Source: Clostridium luticellarii
GTDB lineage: Bacteria; Bacillota; Clostridia; Clostridiales; Clostridiaceae
NCBI RefSeq assembly: GCF_002995845.1
Contig: NZ_PVXP01000011.1
Coordinates: 16,898 to 80,897 of the forward strand
Reading direction: 5' to 3'
Length of the DNA stretch: 64,000 nt
Position numbers and translations under genes: made by a program. The notes under the pieces are model-generated. The model did not search any database and had not been told where the DNA came from. It saw only the letters and a list, made by a program, of their open reading frames with translations. Of the stretch, positions 45,600 to 54,224 are shown piece after piece; position 1 is the stretch's first letter; each line of letters begins with the position of its first letter.

Positions 45600-47465
45600 T
45601 TATCTCCCCTTCCAATTTAATAACAACGATGAATTTAAAATGACCAATACTGAACCTGCATTATGTACAAGTGCACCTACTACCGGACCTAATACTCCTA
45701 ATACAGCCAAAACAACAGCTATAAAATTCAATGTCATGGAAAATGTTAAATTCAACTTGATGGTTTTTGTTACTTTTTTAGCTAGGCTTAATAAGTGAGG
45801 TATACATTTTATATCATCTCTAATAAGTGCAATATCAGCTGCATCAATTGCAATGTCACTGCCAATTCCACCCATAGCTATTCCGACATAGGCTTTTTTT
45901 AATGCTAAAGCGTCATTGACGCCGTCACCAACCATACATACAGGTTCATTTTTGTTTTGGTATTTTTCTATTGCAGATATTTTATCTTCCGGCAGGCAAT
46001 TAGAACATACATCATCTATCCCCACAAGTTTTGCAATATGACATGCTGCCTGGTTGTTATCTCCTGTAAGCAAAATACTTTTTACCTCATTTCTTTCAAT
46101 ATTTTTAATCATGTCAACGGCATCTTCCCTGAGAGTATCAGAAAGTGCTATAAATCCTGATGCATTACCATTAATTGATATATACATAATTGTACAGCCG
46201 TCATCCTTATATCTAGAGGTCTTTTCCTCCATTTGTTCTGGTATGGAAATATTATTATCTGCCATCATTTCTATATTTCCGACAAGAATTGAATGATTTA
46301 CTATTTCAGCTTGTACGCCTCTACCGGCAATTACCTTAAATTCATCAGGCTCATTAATTGAAACATTGGAAATGTTTCTTATATGCTCAATTATTGCCTT
46401 ACCGAGAGGATGTTCAGATCGAATTTCTGCTGATGCCGTCAATTGTAATAATTTTTCCTTGGATATACTTGGATTAAAACTTTCCACTGTGGTAACGGAT
46501 AGTTGTCCATATGTAAGTGTACCTGTTTTATCAAAAGATATTCTTTGTATATTTGCCAGTCTTTCCAGGGCATCTCCCTCACGTATCAAGATGCCGTATT
46601 TTGTTGCATTTCCTATACCTGCCATTATAGCTGTAGGAGTTGCAAGGACTAGTGCACATGGACAAAATACAACCAATATTGTTACAGAACGTATTATTTC
46701 ACCTGTAGCAAACCATGTGAGAATTGCTGCGCTCAAGGCACCTGCCACAATCCAGGTAGCCCATCTGTCTGCAACCCCAACTATTTTTGCTTTACTTGCA
46801 TCTGCTGATCTTACAAGTTTTATCATTCTCTGCAGAGAACTATCTTCACCGAGTTTTACAGCTTTCATATCAAAAGTTCCAAATTGATTTAAAGTTCCAC
46901 TAAATACCTGATCTCCAGTTTCTTTATCAACCGGGAGTGATTCGCCTGTCATTACTGACTGATCAATAGAAGTTTTACCGCTTATGATTATTCCGTCTAC
47001 AGCTACGATCTCTCCTGCTAAAACTCTTATAATATCTCCTATCTGGACTTTGCTTGCAGGAATTATTTGCTCTGTACCATTTCTTACAACTCTTGCAACC
47101 TGAGGGGTGAGATGTACCAGTTTCTCAATACCTGCACGAGCTTTGCTGACAGTTCTTTCCTCAAGAAATGCCCCTATAGTCATAATAAAGGCAACTTCTC
47201 CGGCAGCAAATATCTGATTGATTATAATAGAGGCAACCAATGCTATAGATACCAGTAAATCAGCTTTGATATCAAATCTTGTGACAAGTCCCATAATAGC
47301 TTCTTTTACAATTGGTATTCCACATAAAATAATTGAAATCCATGCGGCATCCAAAGGTAATTTACCAATATCAAAGAAACTGACAACAAGCGATATACCC
47401 GACAAAAGCATAAACAGAATAACACGTTTTTCTTCATCCTTAAAAAAATTTTTTACTTTTTCCAT
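45600..47465 (-). CDS. heavy-metal P1B-type ATPase
   Basis: The 621-residue pump has the CPC metal motif (VVFCPCALVLATPTA), TGESLPVDK, the phosphorylated Asp in SFDKTGTLTYG, SEHPLGKAI and VGDGVNDALALKKA. There is no N-terminal HMA or His-rich domain. The last helix HNAGSVLVILNSS does not clearly select Cu+, Zn2+/Cd2+ or another metal. The CsoR-type regulator upstream, with a Cys-His-Cys set, favours copper, but this is inference. AAAGGAG lies before the ATG. A palindromic CsoR-like operator covers its promoter. Confidence 0.92.
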   Translation of the reverse strand: MEKVKNFFKDEEKRVILFMLLSGISLVVSFFDIGKLPLDAAWISIILCGIPIVKEAIMGLVTRFDIKADLLVSIALVASIIINQIFAAGEVAFIMTIGAFLEERTVSKARAGIEKLVHLTPQVARVVRNGTEQIIPASKVQIGDIIRVLAGEIVAVDGIIISGKTSIDQSVMTGESLPVDKETGDQVFSGTLNQFGTFDMKAVKLGEDSSLQRMIKLVRSADASKAKIVGVADRWATWIVAGALSAAILTWFATGEIIRSVTILVVFCPCALVLATPTAIMAGIGNATKYGILIREGDALERLANIQRISFDKTGTLTYGQLSVTTVESFNPSISKEKLLQLTASAEIRSEHPLGKAIIEHIRNISNVSINEPDEFKVIAGRGVQAEIVNHSILVGNIEMMADNNISIPEQMEEKTSRYKDDGCTIMYISINGNASGFIALSDTLREDAVDMIKNIERNEVKSILLTGDNNQAACHIAKLVGIDDVCSNCLPEDKISAIEKYQNKNEPVCMVGDGVNDALALKKAYVGIAMGGIGSDIAIDAADIALIRDDIKCIPHLLSLAKKVTKTIKLNLTFSMTLNFIAVVLAVLGVLGPVVGALVHNAGSVLVILNSSLLLNWKGR

Positions 47466-47488
47466 AAGCACTCCTTTATTTTTATATT

Positions 47489-47510
47489 ATACATATACCC
47501 CTATATGTAT
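47489..47510. promoter_or_regulatory. CsoR-type operator
   Basis: Perfect 9-bp arms ATACATATA / TATATGTAT flank CCCC, giving the TACCCCTATA core seen at CsoR-family sites. It lies 24 bp before the ATPase start and overlaps the -10 TATAAT. Confidence 0.75.
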
Positions 47511-47534
47511 AATATAGCCTGTTTATTTTTTTGT

Positions 47535-47570
47535 CAAATAAAAAAACTGTTTATTTTTTATATAAACAGT
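47535..47570 (-). terminator. csoR terminator
   Basis: On the minus strand, ACTGTTTAT pairs with ATAAACAGT and is followed by TTTTTTTATTT. The P-type ATPase downstream therefore relies on its own promoter. Confidence 0.8.
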
Positions 47571-47579
47571 CTAAAATAT

Positions 47580-47855
47580 TTAAGACATTCGTGAAAAATG
47601 CTCCAATGCTTTTGCAAATTGAGCTATGGTTTTTTCTGCATCTCCATGTTGAATTCCATCTCTGACACAGTGATTCAAATGTCCTTCCAAAACTATTTGC
47701 CCTACTTTATGCATTGCACTTTTAGCTGCATTAATCTGTATTAAAATATCCTCACAGGGAATATCTTCATCAATCATTTTATCAATAGCATTTATCTGTC
47801 CTATGATTTTTTTAATACGTCTATGTAAATTTTCAGAGTCCATACATTGTTTCAT
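47580..47855 (-). CDS. csoR: CsoR/DUF156-family metal-sensing repressor
   Basis: The 91-residue all-helical protein has RRIKKIIGQINAIDKMIDED and the Cys34-His59-Cys63 set (IPCEDIL, GHLNHCV) that binds Cu(I) in CsoR proteins. I start at the ATG 6 nt after AAGGTG. It precedes the P-type ATPase, and an operator with a CCCC centre lies before that pump, so metal-induced release of the pump gene is expected. The family also includes persulfide and nickel sensors, so the metal is not certain. Confidence 0.88.
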   Translation of the reverse strand: MKQCMDSENLHRRIKKIIGQINAIDKMIDEDIPCEDILIQINAAKSAMHKVGQIVLEGHLNHCVRDGIQHGDAEKTIAQFAKALEHFSRMS

Positions 47856-47920
47856 AAACTTCACCTTTTCTAATGTGTATTTTAATCTTATTATATATTA
47901 TAATAGATAAAAAATATATA

Positions 47921-47980
47921 ATGATATAATAAATATAGAACTTTGTCACTAGAAAACTTTGAGTTTCCTATATATTTCTA
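47921..47980. repeat. 60-bp direct repeat, right copy
   Basis: It matches 45006-45065 at 53 of 60 positions. It lies just before the TetR gene and contains an operator-like AGAAAAC-N5-GTTTCCT. Confidence 0.85.
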
Positions 47981-48023
47981 TGACAGAGATATATTTATTG
48001 TTGATGTTCGGAGGGAAATAAAC

Positions 48024-48641
48024 ATGGATAAACAAAAGAAAGGTACGCGCCGCCGAGGAGAAGTTCTGGAAGAGGCGATTCTGCAGGCCGCATGGGAGGA
48101 ACTCTCTGAAACCGGCTACACGCATATGACTATGGAGAGCATCGCAACACGGGCGGGCACAAACAAATCCGTACTTTACCGCCGCTGGTCTGATAAGTCT
48201 GAGCTTGTGATTGCCGCTCTGCGTAAATATTATTTTCCTAAAATTAAAAATGAGATACCGGATACCGGGAATCTGCGCAACGATGTGTATGCCTATTTGC
48301 ATGCCCGTGTTGAACCGCTGAAAACAATCGGCACTGAAACCATTAGAGGACTTATTATGGAGCCGGTGATATGGCGCAGGATCATCGCATCCATACCGCA
48401 AATCATCGAGCGGAGATCACATAACAAACATAACAAAATGGAAGCGGCTATAACGGCGATTTTGAAAAATGCAGAACTTCGCGGTGAAGTCTGTCTTGAA
48501 AAACTGTCACCCCGCATCATCTCATTGCCCCTTGATCTTCTGCAGTATGAGCTGATTAAAAAACTGGAACCCGTATCCGATGAAGCCATAGCGGAGATTG
48601 TAGACGATATTTTTATGCCGCTTATACATTCAATACAGTAA
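48024..48641 (+). CDS. TetR-family regulator of the DHA2 exporter
   Basis: The 205-residue protein begins MDKQKKGTRRRGEVLEEAI, with HTH YTHMTMESIATRAGTNKSVLYRRWSDKSELV. The C-terminal part fits the TetR_C_11-like ligand domain. GGAGGG precedes the ATG; the longer frame upstream is not needed. GC-rich codons (CGC, GCC, CTG) match the DHA2 exporter and differ from the metal island between them, so the regulator and exporter were probably a divergent pair. Confidence 0.9.
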   Translation: MDKQKKGTRRRGEVLEEAILQAAWEELSETGYTHMTMESIATRAGTNKSVLYRRWSDKSELVIAALRKYYFPKIKNEIPDTGNLRNDVYAYLHARVEPLKTIGTETIRGLIMEPVIWRRIIASIPQIIERRSHNKHNKMEAAITAILKNAELRGEVCLEKLSPRIISLPLDLLQYELIKKLEPVSDEAIAEIVDDIFMPLIHSIQ

Positions 48642-48979
48642 TATCAAAATCTTTCATAAATGCTTGATTTGGAAAGCAAATCGAGGCCGTAAAAACATAA
48701 CAACAGTGTTCGTAAGCTGTTTCTGGAATGTTTTGGGCGCAGCAGCACAGTTTCAATACAAGGGATATAACGAATTTATAAACTCCAAAGCCGTTAATTA
48801 GAACTTATAAATTTACTTATCCCCAGCTTGGGGCTTGTGGAAAATGTTATCGTTACTCTTAAGTGACCTCACAGTTTTTCGAGTTATGGATCAAAAATTG
48901 TTATCAATAGTGCTATGGCACTTACAATAATCATGATATGTGAAAAATATAAACAAATTCCCAAAGTTACAAAGCACAA
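48642..48979. other. 338-bp gap with no clear gene
   Basis: It holds short hairpins (GCTTGATTTG/CAAATCGAGGC near 48663; CCCCAGCTTGGGG near 48822). A 33-codon open stretch ending at the TAG near 48800 has no start or family. It looks like decayed DNA. Confidence 0.4.
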
Positions 48980-49497
48980 TCAACGTACGAACCGACCGCC
49001 GCCGATCAGGCTGAAGCCTCGAAGCAGGTCGAATGCAGAAAGCCCGGCCAGAACAGCACCACCCACCATGACTAAGACACGATGGTCACAACCGGGCCAA
49101 ATCGGCGTGCTTTCTCAGGATCCTGCGGCCTCTCACACATCACGAGGATGGAAAATACGACGGCAGCCACACCAAAAAACAGATACATCCCAGCCCCGTT
49201 TTCCACGTACATATACCACCCTCGAGTAACCACACCATGACCGACGTAGAACATGCCCCGGTAGCCGAGGTAATCGAGTCGTGACTCCATCGCGATAGCC
49301 CCAAAGAACGCTGCGATGACCACGATCGCCTGTAACGCGCGTCGGTGCCGACGCATCCGCCACCACCTTTTGATGCTCTTGCGCCATTTGCCAAGATGCG
49401 GCTTCTTTCGTTTGATCTGATAATCGGATTCGGCTGCACCATATGCGCACCCATTTACTTTTATGTTTATTTTACCATACCAACCGAAAACTATCAC
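48980..49497 (-). pseudogene. GC-rich, probably frameshifted membrane-protein gene
   Basis: From 49497 to 49072 a frame of 141 codons encodes a basic N-terminus (KRWWRMRRHRRALQ) and two membrane helices (IVVIAAFFGAIAM, GMYLFFGVAAVVFSILVM). Past its TAG, another frame continues with MVGGAVLAGLSAFDLLRGF and stops at 48980, which reads like a third helix, so one frameshift near 49080 is likely. GC-ending codons (CGG, GTG, ATC, GGC) are unlike the rest of the window. I do not recognise the family. Foreign DNA is the simplest reading. Confidence 0.5.
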
Positions 49498-49565
49498 TCC
49501 CGTTTCTTTCTACGTCTCTTTCTTGGCCTCATCAGAAGTTTGGATTTACGAAGTTTTCTATAAAT

Positions 49566-49591
49566 ACGCCCATAGGAAACAGGCGTTTTTC
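49566..49591 (+). terminator. possible terminator without obvious gene
   Basis: ACGCC pairs with GGCGT, followed by TTTTTCATTT. No intact plus-strand gene precedes it, so it may belong to a lost gene. Confidence 0.45.
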
Positions 49592-49630
49592 ATTTGAGCA
49601 AAAATATAATTGGAAATTAAAATTTCCAGT

Positions 49631-49662
49631 TATATAAAACTAGATTCAATCTATTTTATATA
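49631..49662. repeat. AT-rich inverted repeat downstream of kptA
   Basis: TATATAAAACTAGATT and AATCTATTTTATATA pair with one bulge. A second palindrome (TGGAAATT/AATTTCCA, near 49610-49627) follows on the minus strand and may end kptA transcripts. Confidence 0.5.
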
Positions 49663-49699
49663 AATTTACCCATATTTTCTTCTACAGTTCACATTATAA

Positions 49700-50263
49700 T
49701 CACCTTTCAGCAGGCTTGATATATTTAACCGGCACGCTGTCAGTAAGCCAAATGCCATTCTTAGATAGGTAGAATTTAAATCTATCTTCTGACATCTGTC
49801 TGGCAGCTATAATTAAAACAACCGGATCCCCGTGTCTCTTCCCAACCTTTATAGCCGTAGAATAGTCTTTTGATAAATGTACATACTGTCTGGATTTTCT
49901 GATTAATCCCAGGGACAGTATACTTGAAAGATATTTTTTTCCTGTACCATGATATAATACATCCGGCGGCACAATTTCCTTCAATCCCAGATCCACTTTT
50001 ATAGAATGTCCCTGATTTGCCCTTATTTTCACCTTTTCATTATCAAAGGAATACCTCTGTTTTTCATCACTTGCCACTATTTTTTCCAACAATGCCATAT
50101 CAATTTTATATCCGCGATCATTCAATCCATCCAGCAGTTCTTTCACAGACATATATCCATTTGCGTCTATTTGCCTGCCTATTACCTGTGGTTTATGCCT
50201 CAGTATAAGCGAAATGAATTTACTTAATCTGGTCTCATACAGCTTATTATTCACATTACGCAC
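49700..50263 (-). CDS. kptA: RNA 2'-phosphotransferase KptA/Tpt1
   Basis: The 187-residue protein has the Tpt1 set: [13 protein letters not shown] (N-terminal Arg-His), [41 protein letters not shown], and [14 protein letters not shown]. The enzyme moves the 2'-phosphate of an RNA splice junction to NAD+. Bacteria have no tRNA splicing of the fungal kind, so the natural substrate is unknown. The start is a GTG, either 50263 or the one three codons later, with GGGAGAAGG upstream. It stands alone. Confidence 0.92.
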   Translation of the reverse strand: MRNVNNKLYETRLSKFISLILRHKPQVIGRQIDANGYMSVKELLDGLNDRGYKIDMALLEKIVASDEKQRYSFDNEKVKIRANQGHSIKVDLGLKEIVPPDVLYHGTGKKYLSSILSLGLIRKSRQYVHLSKDYSTAIKVGKRHGDPVVLIIAARQMSEDRFKFYLSKNGIWLTDSVPVKYIKPAER

Positions 50264-50380
50264 CTTCTCCCATTCACTGTGAATTAATAATTTACAGCTA
50301 TGTGACGATGGCTTTCATTTCATTTTCCCCTCTATCTTTTTTAAGATATATTCCATTAAAAAATTAAAATAATAATTCTG

Positions 50381-51199
50381 CTACTTCCAGGTTACATCTG
50401 CCTGTTTTCGAGGAACTGTCCTAAAATATCTGACATCAGGATATCCCAGCATCATACAGTTTACAATTTTTCTTCCTTTTTTAACCTGAAGAAAATCAAT
50501 AACATCCTGGCTTTCCTTTGCTGCTCTTATGAAAAAACCACTGAAAAGAACTCCGATTCCCAGCGCCTGAGCAACAAGTTCCATATTTGACGATGCCAGT
50601 GCGGCATCTACCTGAGATGAAGCTGTGACAACCACCGCTGCTGGTGCATTAAAAAATATCCTGTCATTTTTAGAATTTTGCTTATAGTCCTCACACATCT
50701 TCAACCACATTTTTGCATATCTTCTGTACAATCTAGCTTCAACGGTTTTGCTGCCCAGGACACTATTTGCAAGCCTTTCCATACTTTCAAAGGTAAGATC
50801 CTTAAGCTGCTTTAAATTGTCTCTTACAACTATGTAGGATACATCCTGTGCGTTGCTGCCTGTTTCAGTAAATCTTCCAGCTTCTATTATTTTATTAACC
50901 TTCTCCTGTTCAATTTTTTTATCTTTAAACTGTCTTATACTTCTTCTAAACTTTATAAAATTCAACAGATTATCCGCATCCACCGAAAATTTTTTCTCAT
51001 CATACTCTTTTACATCTTTCATATCGTACTCATCTATAGATACAGCTCCTTTTGGACAGACTGCAATACAATGACCGCATCTAATGCAGTAATTATCATT
51101 GAGTTCTGCCCTGTTTCCATTCATTTCTATACACCTGGGGAAACAATCCTTGACACATTGTCCACATCCTATGCATTTTTCAGTATCTATTTTTATCAT
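50381..51199 (-). CDS. ferredoxin-nitroreductase fusion protein
   Basis: The 272-residue protein has two [4Fe-4S] motifs (CIGCGQCVKDC, then CIRCGHCIAVCP) in the first 55 residues. A nitroreductase-type flavin domain follows (FRRSIRQFKDKKI, ETGSNAQDVSYIVV, ALGIGVLFSGFF, GYPDVRYFRTVPRK). It is common in clostridia as a ferredoxin-fed FMN reductase of nitro or quinone-like compounds. GGAG precedes the ATG. No partner gene is adjacent. Confidence 0.9.
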   Translation of the reverse strand: MIKIDTEKCIGCGQCVKDCFPRCIEMNGNRAELNDNYCIRCGHCIAVCPKGAVSIDEYDMKDVKEYDEKKFSVDADNLLNFIKFRRSIRQFKDKKIEQEKVNKIIEAGRFTETGSNAQDVSYIVVRDNLKQLKDLTFESMERLANSVLGSKTVEARLYRRYAKMWLKMCEDYKQNSKNDRIFFNAPAAVVVTASSQVDAALASSNMELVAQALGIGVLFSGFFIRAAKESQDVIDFLQVKKGRKIVNCMMLGYPDVRYFRTVPRKQADVTWK

Positions 51200-51485
51200 T
51201 CAACGCATCTCCTTCATAGCATCTTACCTGCAAATGTATTTCAAAAATTTTTCATATAGGCTTTAACCTCTTCATAGACATTGCTTTTTCCATAATATTT
51301 TACTATTTCAAATCCAGGTTTTTTCTTATTTCATTGTTTATCTTAAGCTAATTTCATCATATATTCCTTTCACAGAAATTATAAATATATAATAAACTAA
51401 TGGATATATTTTAGCAAATTGACCATAATGCTGTTTAGCAAAATGGTAATAATCTGCATCAAAATTAACCCAAGGAGGAGCATTT

Positions 51486-51926
51486 ATGCCAAAAAACAAA
51501 TTTATATATATCATAATAATAACTGTTTTCCTAATATCGGTATATTTAATTCATGATTTTCTACAACCATATATTAAAATAACTATAAACAATACTACAT
51601 CCAAACAAATAAACGGATTAAAAATTAAATCCAATGCATTCAATAAGAATATAGAAATCAGAACCATTGCCGCGCATAGTAAATATACAATGAATTTAAT
51701 ACCCTCCAAGAAGTTTGATGAAGGCAACATGATAATATATTATTTTGATAAGAAAGATAATGAACATGAGATCTATTTATTGGGCTATTTTGAAAAAGGC
51801 TATAGTGGAAATGTGGATGTAGCTGTAAATTCAATAGATATCAATGGAATTTTATCTGTAAATGTAGAAGATACTGTTTCCATATCTCCCTTATCCAGGT
51901 TTTTAGACAGTATTTATAGATATTAA
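51486..51926 (+). CDS. hypothetical membrane-anchored protein (146 aa)
   Basis: AGGAGGAG precedes the ATG. A single N-terminal membrane helix (FIYIIIITVFLISVYLI) is followed by a ~120-residue extracytoplasmic domain, rich in beta strands, with KITINNTTSKQINGLKIKS and GYFEKGYSGNVDVAVNS. There is no lipobox and no known family that I recognise. It stands alone, next to the end of the restriction locus but in opposite direction. Confidence 0.6.
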   Translation: MPKNKFIYIIIITVFLISVYLIHDFLQPYIKITINNTTSKQINGLKIKSNAFNKNIEIRTIAAHSKYTMNLIPSKKFDEGNMIIYYFDKKDNEHEIYLLGYFEKGYSGNVDVAVNSIDINGILSVNVEDTVSISPLSRFLDSIYRY

Positions 51927-52003
51927 ATAGTAATGACATCCCAATGCTGCTTTTGAAGAGGGTTGTTTCTTTGCCAATATCTGTATCGTTAGTTAATTCA
52001 TAA

Positions 52004-52588
52004 TTATAACTCATTTTTCAAGCTTTTCTTCATTTCAAATTTCAATTTGTCGACCTGCTTTACGAAGTCGGCAAATTTATTTTGAAACTCTAATGGTGGT
52101 ATTGGTATACAAATTTTCTTAAACTTATCCATTGATACATTATACATAGAACCACTTGTTCCTGTTGATTTTGCAGAAAATTCTGCTCTTATAGTTGGTT
52201 CACTTAATACATATTTCATATAAAACACATTCACTCTATCAACAAACAATACCTTCCATAATTTATCAGGAAGTAATAAATCAGGATAATCATTATGAAT
52301 AATACAAGTTGCACCCACCATTTCACGTGTATTCGCTCTACTAAATAACAAATCACCTTTTTCAGGGAAAACATACTTTTTAATATCTGTGTCATCACTT
52401 ATTACTTTATATTCATCTGATTTGAAATAACCTTGTGTCACAGCACTAACCTTTAAAACAGCTTTTTCCCCTTCTCTTCTTTCTCTTACTTCACCATTAG
52501 CACTCCACCCCGCTGTTATACTTTTTACAACACTTCCTATAGTGTCCTTATTCCAGCTTTTCGGATTGCTCGTTGGATCCCCAAACAT
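52004..52588 (-). CDS. silent half-HsdS cassette (second target-recognition domain)
   Basis: The 194 residues equal the second half of the full HsdS at 55391-56674, from the central MFGDPTSNPKSW to FADFVKQVDKLKFEM, and then diverge (KKSLKNEL, stop). There is no first target-recognition domain. The DNA match (52031-52607 with 55514-56090) seems complete over 577 bp. No promoter or ribosome site is clear, so it is probably a storage cassette, although half-size HsdS subunits can work as dimers in some systems. It lies 44 bp behind the recombinase gene. Confidence 0.85.
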   Translation of the reverse strand: MFGDPTSNPKSWNKDTIGSVVKSITAGWSANGEVRERREGEKAVLKVSAVTQGYFKSDEYKVISDDTDIKKYVFPEKGDLLFSRANTREMVGATCIIHNDYPDLLLPDKLWKVLFVDRVNVFYMKYVLSEPTIRAEFSAKSTGTSGSMYNVSMDKFKKICIPIPPLEFQNKFADFVKQVDKLKFEMKKSLKNEL

Positions 52589-52607
52589 CTCTATAAATCT
52601 CGATTTG
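52031..52607 (-). repeat. 577-bp direct repeat of hsdS, distal copy
   Basis: Copy of 55514-56090 with constant offset 3483. Identity ends exactly at the central conserved KSRFIEMFGDP codons on one side and the C-terminal helix codons on the other. Confidence 0.9.
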
Positions 52608-52632
52608 TAAAATATATAATTAATATAAAAAA

Positions 52633-53622
52633 TTATCCAATATACTTTCTATGTGAAATCTTGACGTTATTTTGATTTACCATTGCATATTGAAGTGTGG
52701 TATCTATTTTCTGATGTCCTAAAAGGTGCTGCACCTGCTCTATGGGCATTCCCTTGTCAATAGCCCTTGTTGCAAGTGTTCTTCTGAACTTATGTGGATG
52801 TACCTTGTTGATATTGAGCTTTCTTCCCAAGGCTCTCATTCTAATTTCAACACCGCTGATATTCAGCCTGTTGTACGGTTCTATCAATGATACAAATAAT
52901 GCCTTATTACCATCAACTCTGCTGTTGAGATAATTTTGCAGATGTATTTTTGACCTTGCATCAAAATAGACTCTCCTCTGCTTGTCACCTTTCCCCTCCA
53001 CAATACATTCTCTCTCGTTAAAATCTATATCATCAATATCCAATTTTACCAGTTCTCCAACACGCATTCCAGTAGAGTTCAGCAGATCGATAATTGCAAG
53101 ATCACGAATTTCCTTACAATTATCACGCATTATTTCCAAATTCTCGTCTGTATATATCTCTTTTATAACCTTTCCAGTTCTTATTTTATGAATCCGCCTT
53201 ACAGGACTCTTTATAATATAATTTTCATCTTCAAGCCAGGAAAAGAATGAGGATAAAATTCTCCTGATATTGTCAATACTCACCTTGCCGCAATTGCTCC
53301 TATTATAATATTCTGCCAAGTACTGCCTTAAATCCTCCGTTGTAATATGCTTAACCGGCTTATCCAATGCTTTCAGCATATTACCTATAGTTGATCTATA
53401 GTACTTGATGGATTTTTCCGAACATCCCTCTATCCGTTTTGCACAGATAAACATGCTGCAGTAATCTGCTTCCTGGTTTTTCAAATTCTCTCTTCTGTCC
53501 CCATCTATAAAAACTGCATTCTGTAATTTTTCCATCAGAACCTTATGAAGCTCCTCCATCTGCATATTATCAAGTAAATTCATCATTTTCTGTTCAATTT
53601 CAACAGCAAGCTTTTCTACCAT
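52633..53622 (-). CDS. tyrosine recombinase within the hsd locus
   Basis: The 329-residue protein has a SAM-like N-terminal core-binding domain (IEGCSEKSIKYYRSTIGNMLKALDK) and a catalytic domain with Arg in NSTGMRVGELVKL, HPHKFRRTLATR (His-x-x-Arg), LLGHQKIDTTLQYA (His) and the terminal Tyr before AMVNQNN. It resembles XerD-like and hsdS-shuffling recombinases. I start at the ATG 9 nt after GGGAG. It sits between the ATPase module and the hsdS cassette, so the cassette is its likely substrate. Confidence 0.92.
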   Translation of the reverse strand: MVEKLAVEIEQKMMNLLDNMQMEELHKVLMEKLQNAVFIDGDRRENLKNQEADYCSMFICAKRIEGCSEKSIKYYRSTIGNMLKALDKPVKHITTEDLRQYLAEYYNRSNCGKVSIDNIRRILSSFFSWLEDENYIIKSPVRRIHKIRTGKVIKEIYTDENLEIMRDNCKEIRDLAIIDLLNSTGMRVGELVKLDIDDIDFNERECIVEGKGDKQRRVYFDARSKIHLQNYLNSRVDGNKALFVSLIEPYNRLNISGVEIRMRALGRKLNINKVHPHKFRRTLATRAIDKGMPIEQVQHLLGHQKIDTTLQYAMVNQNNVKISHRKYIG

Positions 53623-53711
53623 AATTTTCAACTCCCAGTCTTTAATATATTATGGTATATTGCCATTAACTGCATTATTATACTACTTGCAGAATAATTT
53701 AGCTAAAAATG

Positions 53712-54224
53712 CTATTTTACAATATTCTTAACCAAATCATATCTATTGGCAATGCTGTCGTTCATTACTATAACTTCGCTTCTCCATATAGTATTCTGGT
53801 ATGACAATTTCTTTTTCAATGCATCTGATATAGGTAACAGCCATTCTATCTCATGCCCTCTAATAACGAGAATAAATTTTAACTTTACTCTACTATTATC
53901 CAATTCAAAAAAGTTACTGCTGAGCTCTCCGTAATCTTTATTTCTTTTTAAAATAGCCGAATAAAACAAATTAAAGGAATGTATAAATTTATCTGAAATT
54001 TCATCTATAAATTCATTAAAACGTATATAATTCTCTTTTGTCGGCCTTGATGAACTCGATTTTGCTTCAATAAAGTCAAGCTCATTTTCATTTTTCAAAA
54101 ATATAAACTCTACAACTTTTATTCCACTTCAAATTTTATTATACAGCTTAGATTTTTCAATTTTAAATATCTTATCTTTTTCAAAATCACCAAAAATCAT
54201 ATTTGATTCTTCTATTTGCACCAT
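53712..54224 (-). pseudogene. PD-(D/E)xK-like protein gene split by in-frame TGA
   Basis: The frame starts with an ATG at 54224 that overlaps the ATPase stop (TAATG), so it is translationally coupled. It runs 170 codons in one frame except for TGA at codon 32 (54129-54131). Before it is MVQIEESNMIFGDFEKDKIF. After it is SGIKVVEFIFLKNENELDFIEAKSSSS, where the spaced Glu, Asp and E-x-K residues (VEFI, LDFIEAK) resemble a PD-(D/E)xK nuclease core. A CGA to TGA change would explain the stop. The part from the TTG at 54098 could be re-initiated as a 128-residue protein. The nuclease assignment is tentative. Confidence 0.65.

Noticed and set aside
48815..48860. Replication-origin-like TTATCCCCA and TGTGGAAAA
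   Set aside because: Only imperfect DnaA-box resemblances, no cluster, and no dnaA, rep or AT-rich unwinding element nearby.
48915..49229. Plus-strand frame of 104 codons in the GC-rich patch
   Set aside because: Its product is rich in Pro, Arg and Thr with no structure, while the minus strand reads as membrane helices with consistent codon bias.
53712..54098. The 128-codon frame as a full gene with its own start
   Set aside because: The same frame continues upstream to an ATG that overlaps the ATPase stop, with only one TGA in between, so the longer gene is the original one.
54129..54131. TGA as selenocysteine codon
   Set aside because: No selenocysteine-type motif surrounds it and no SECIS-like hairpin was evident just after it. 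An Arg codon changed by one base is simpler.
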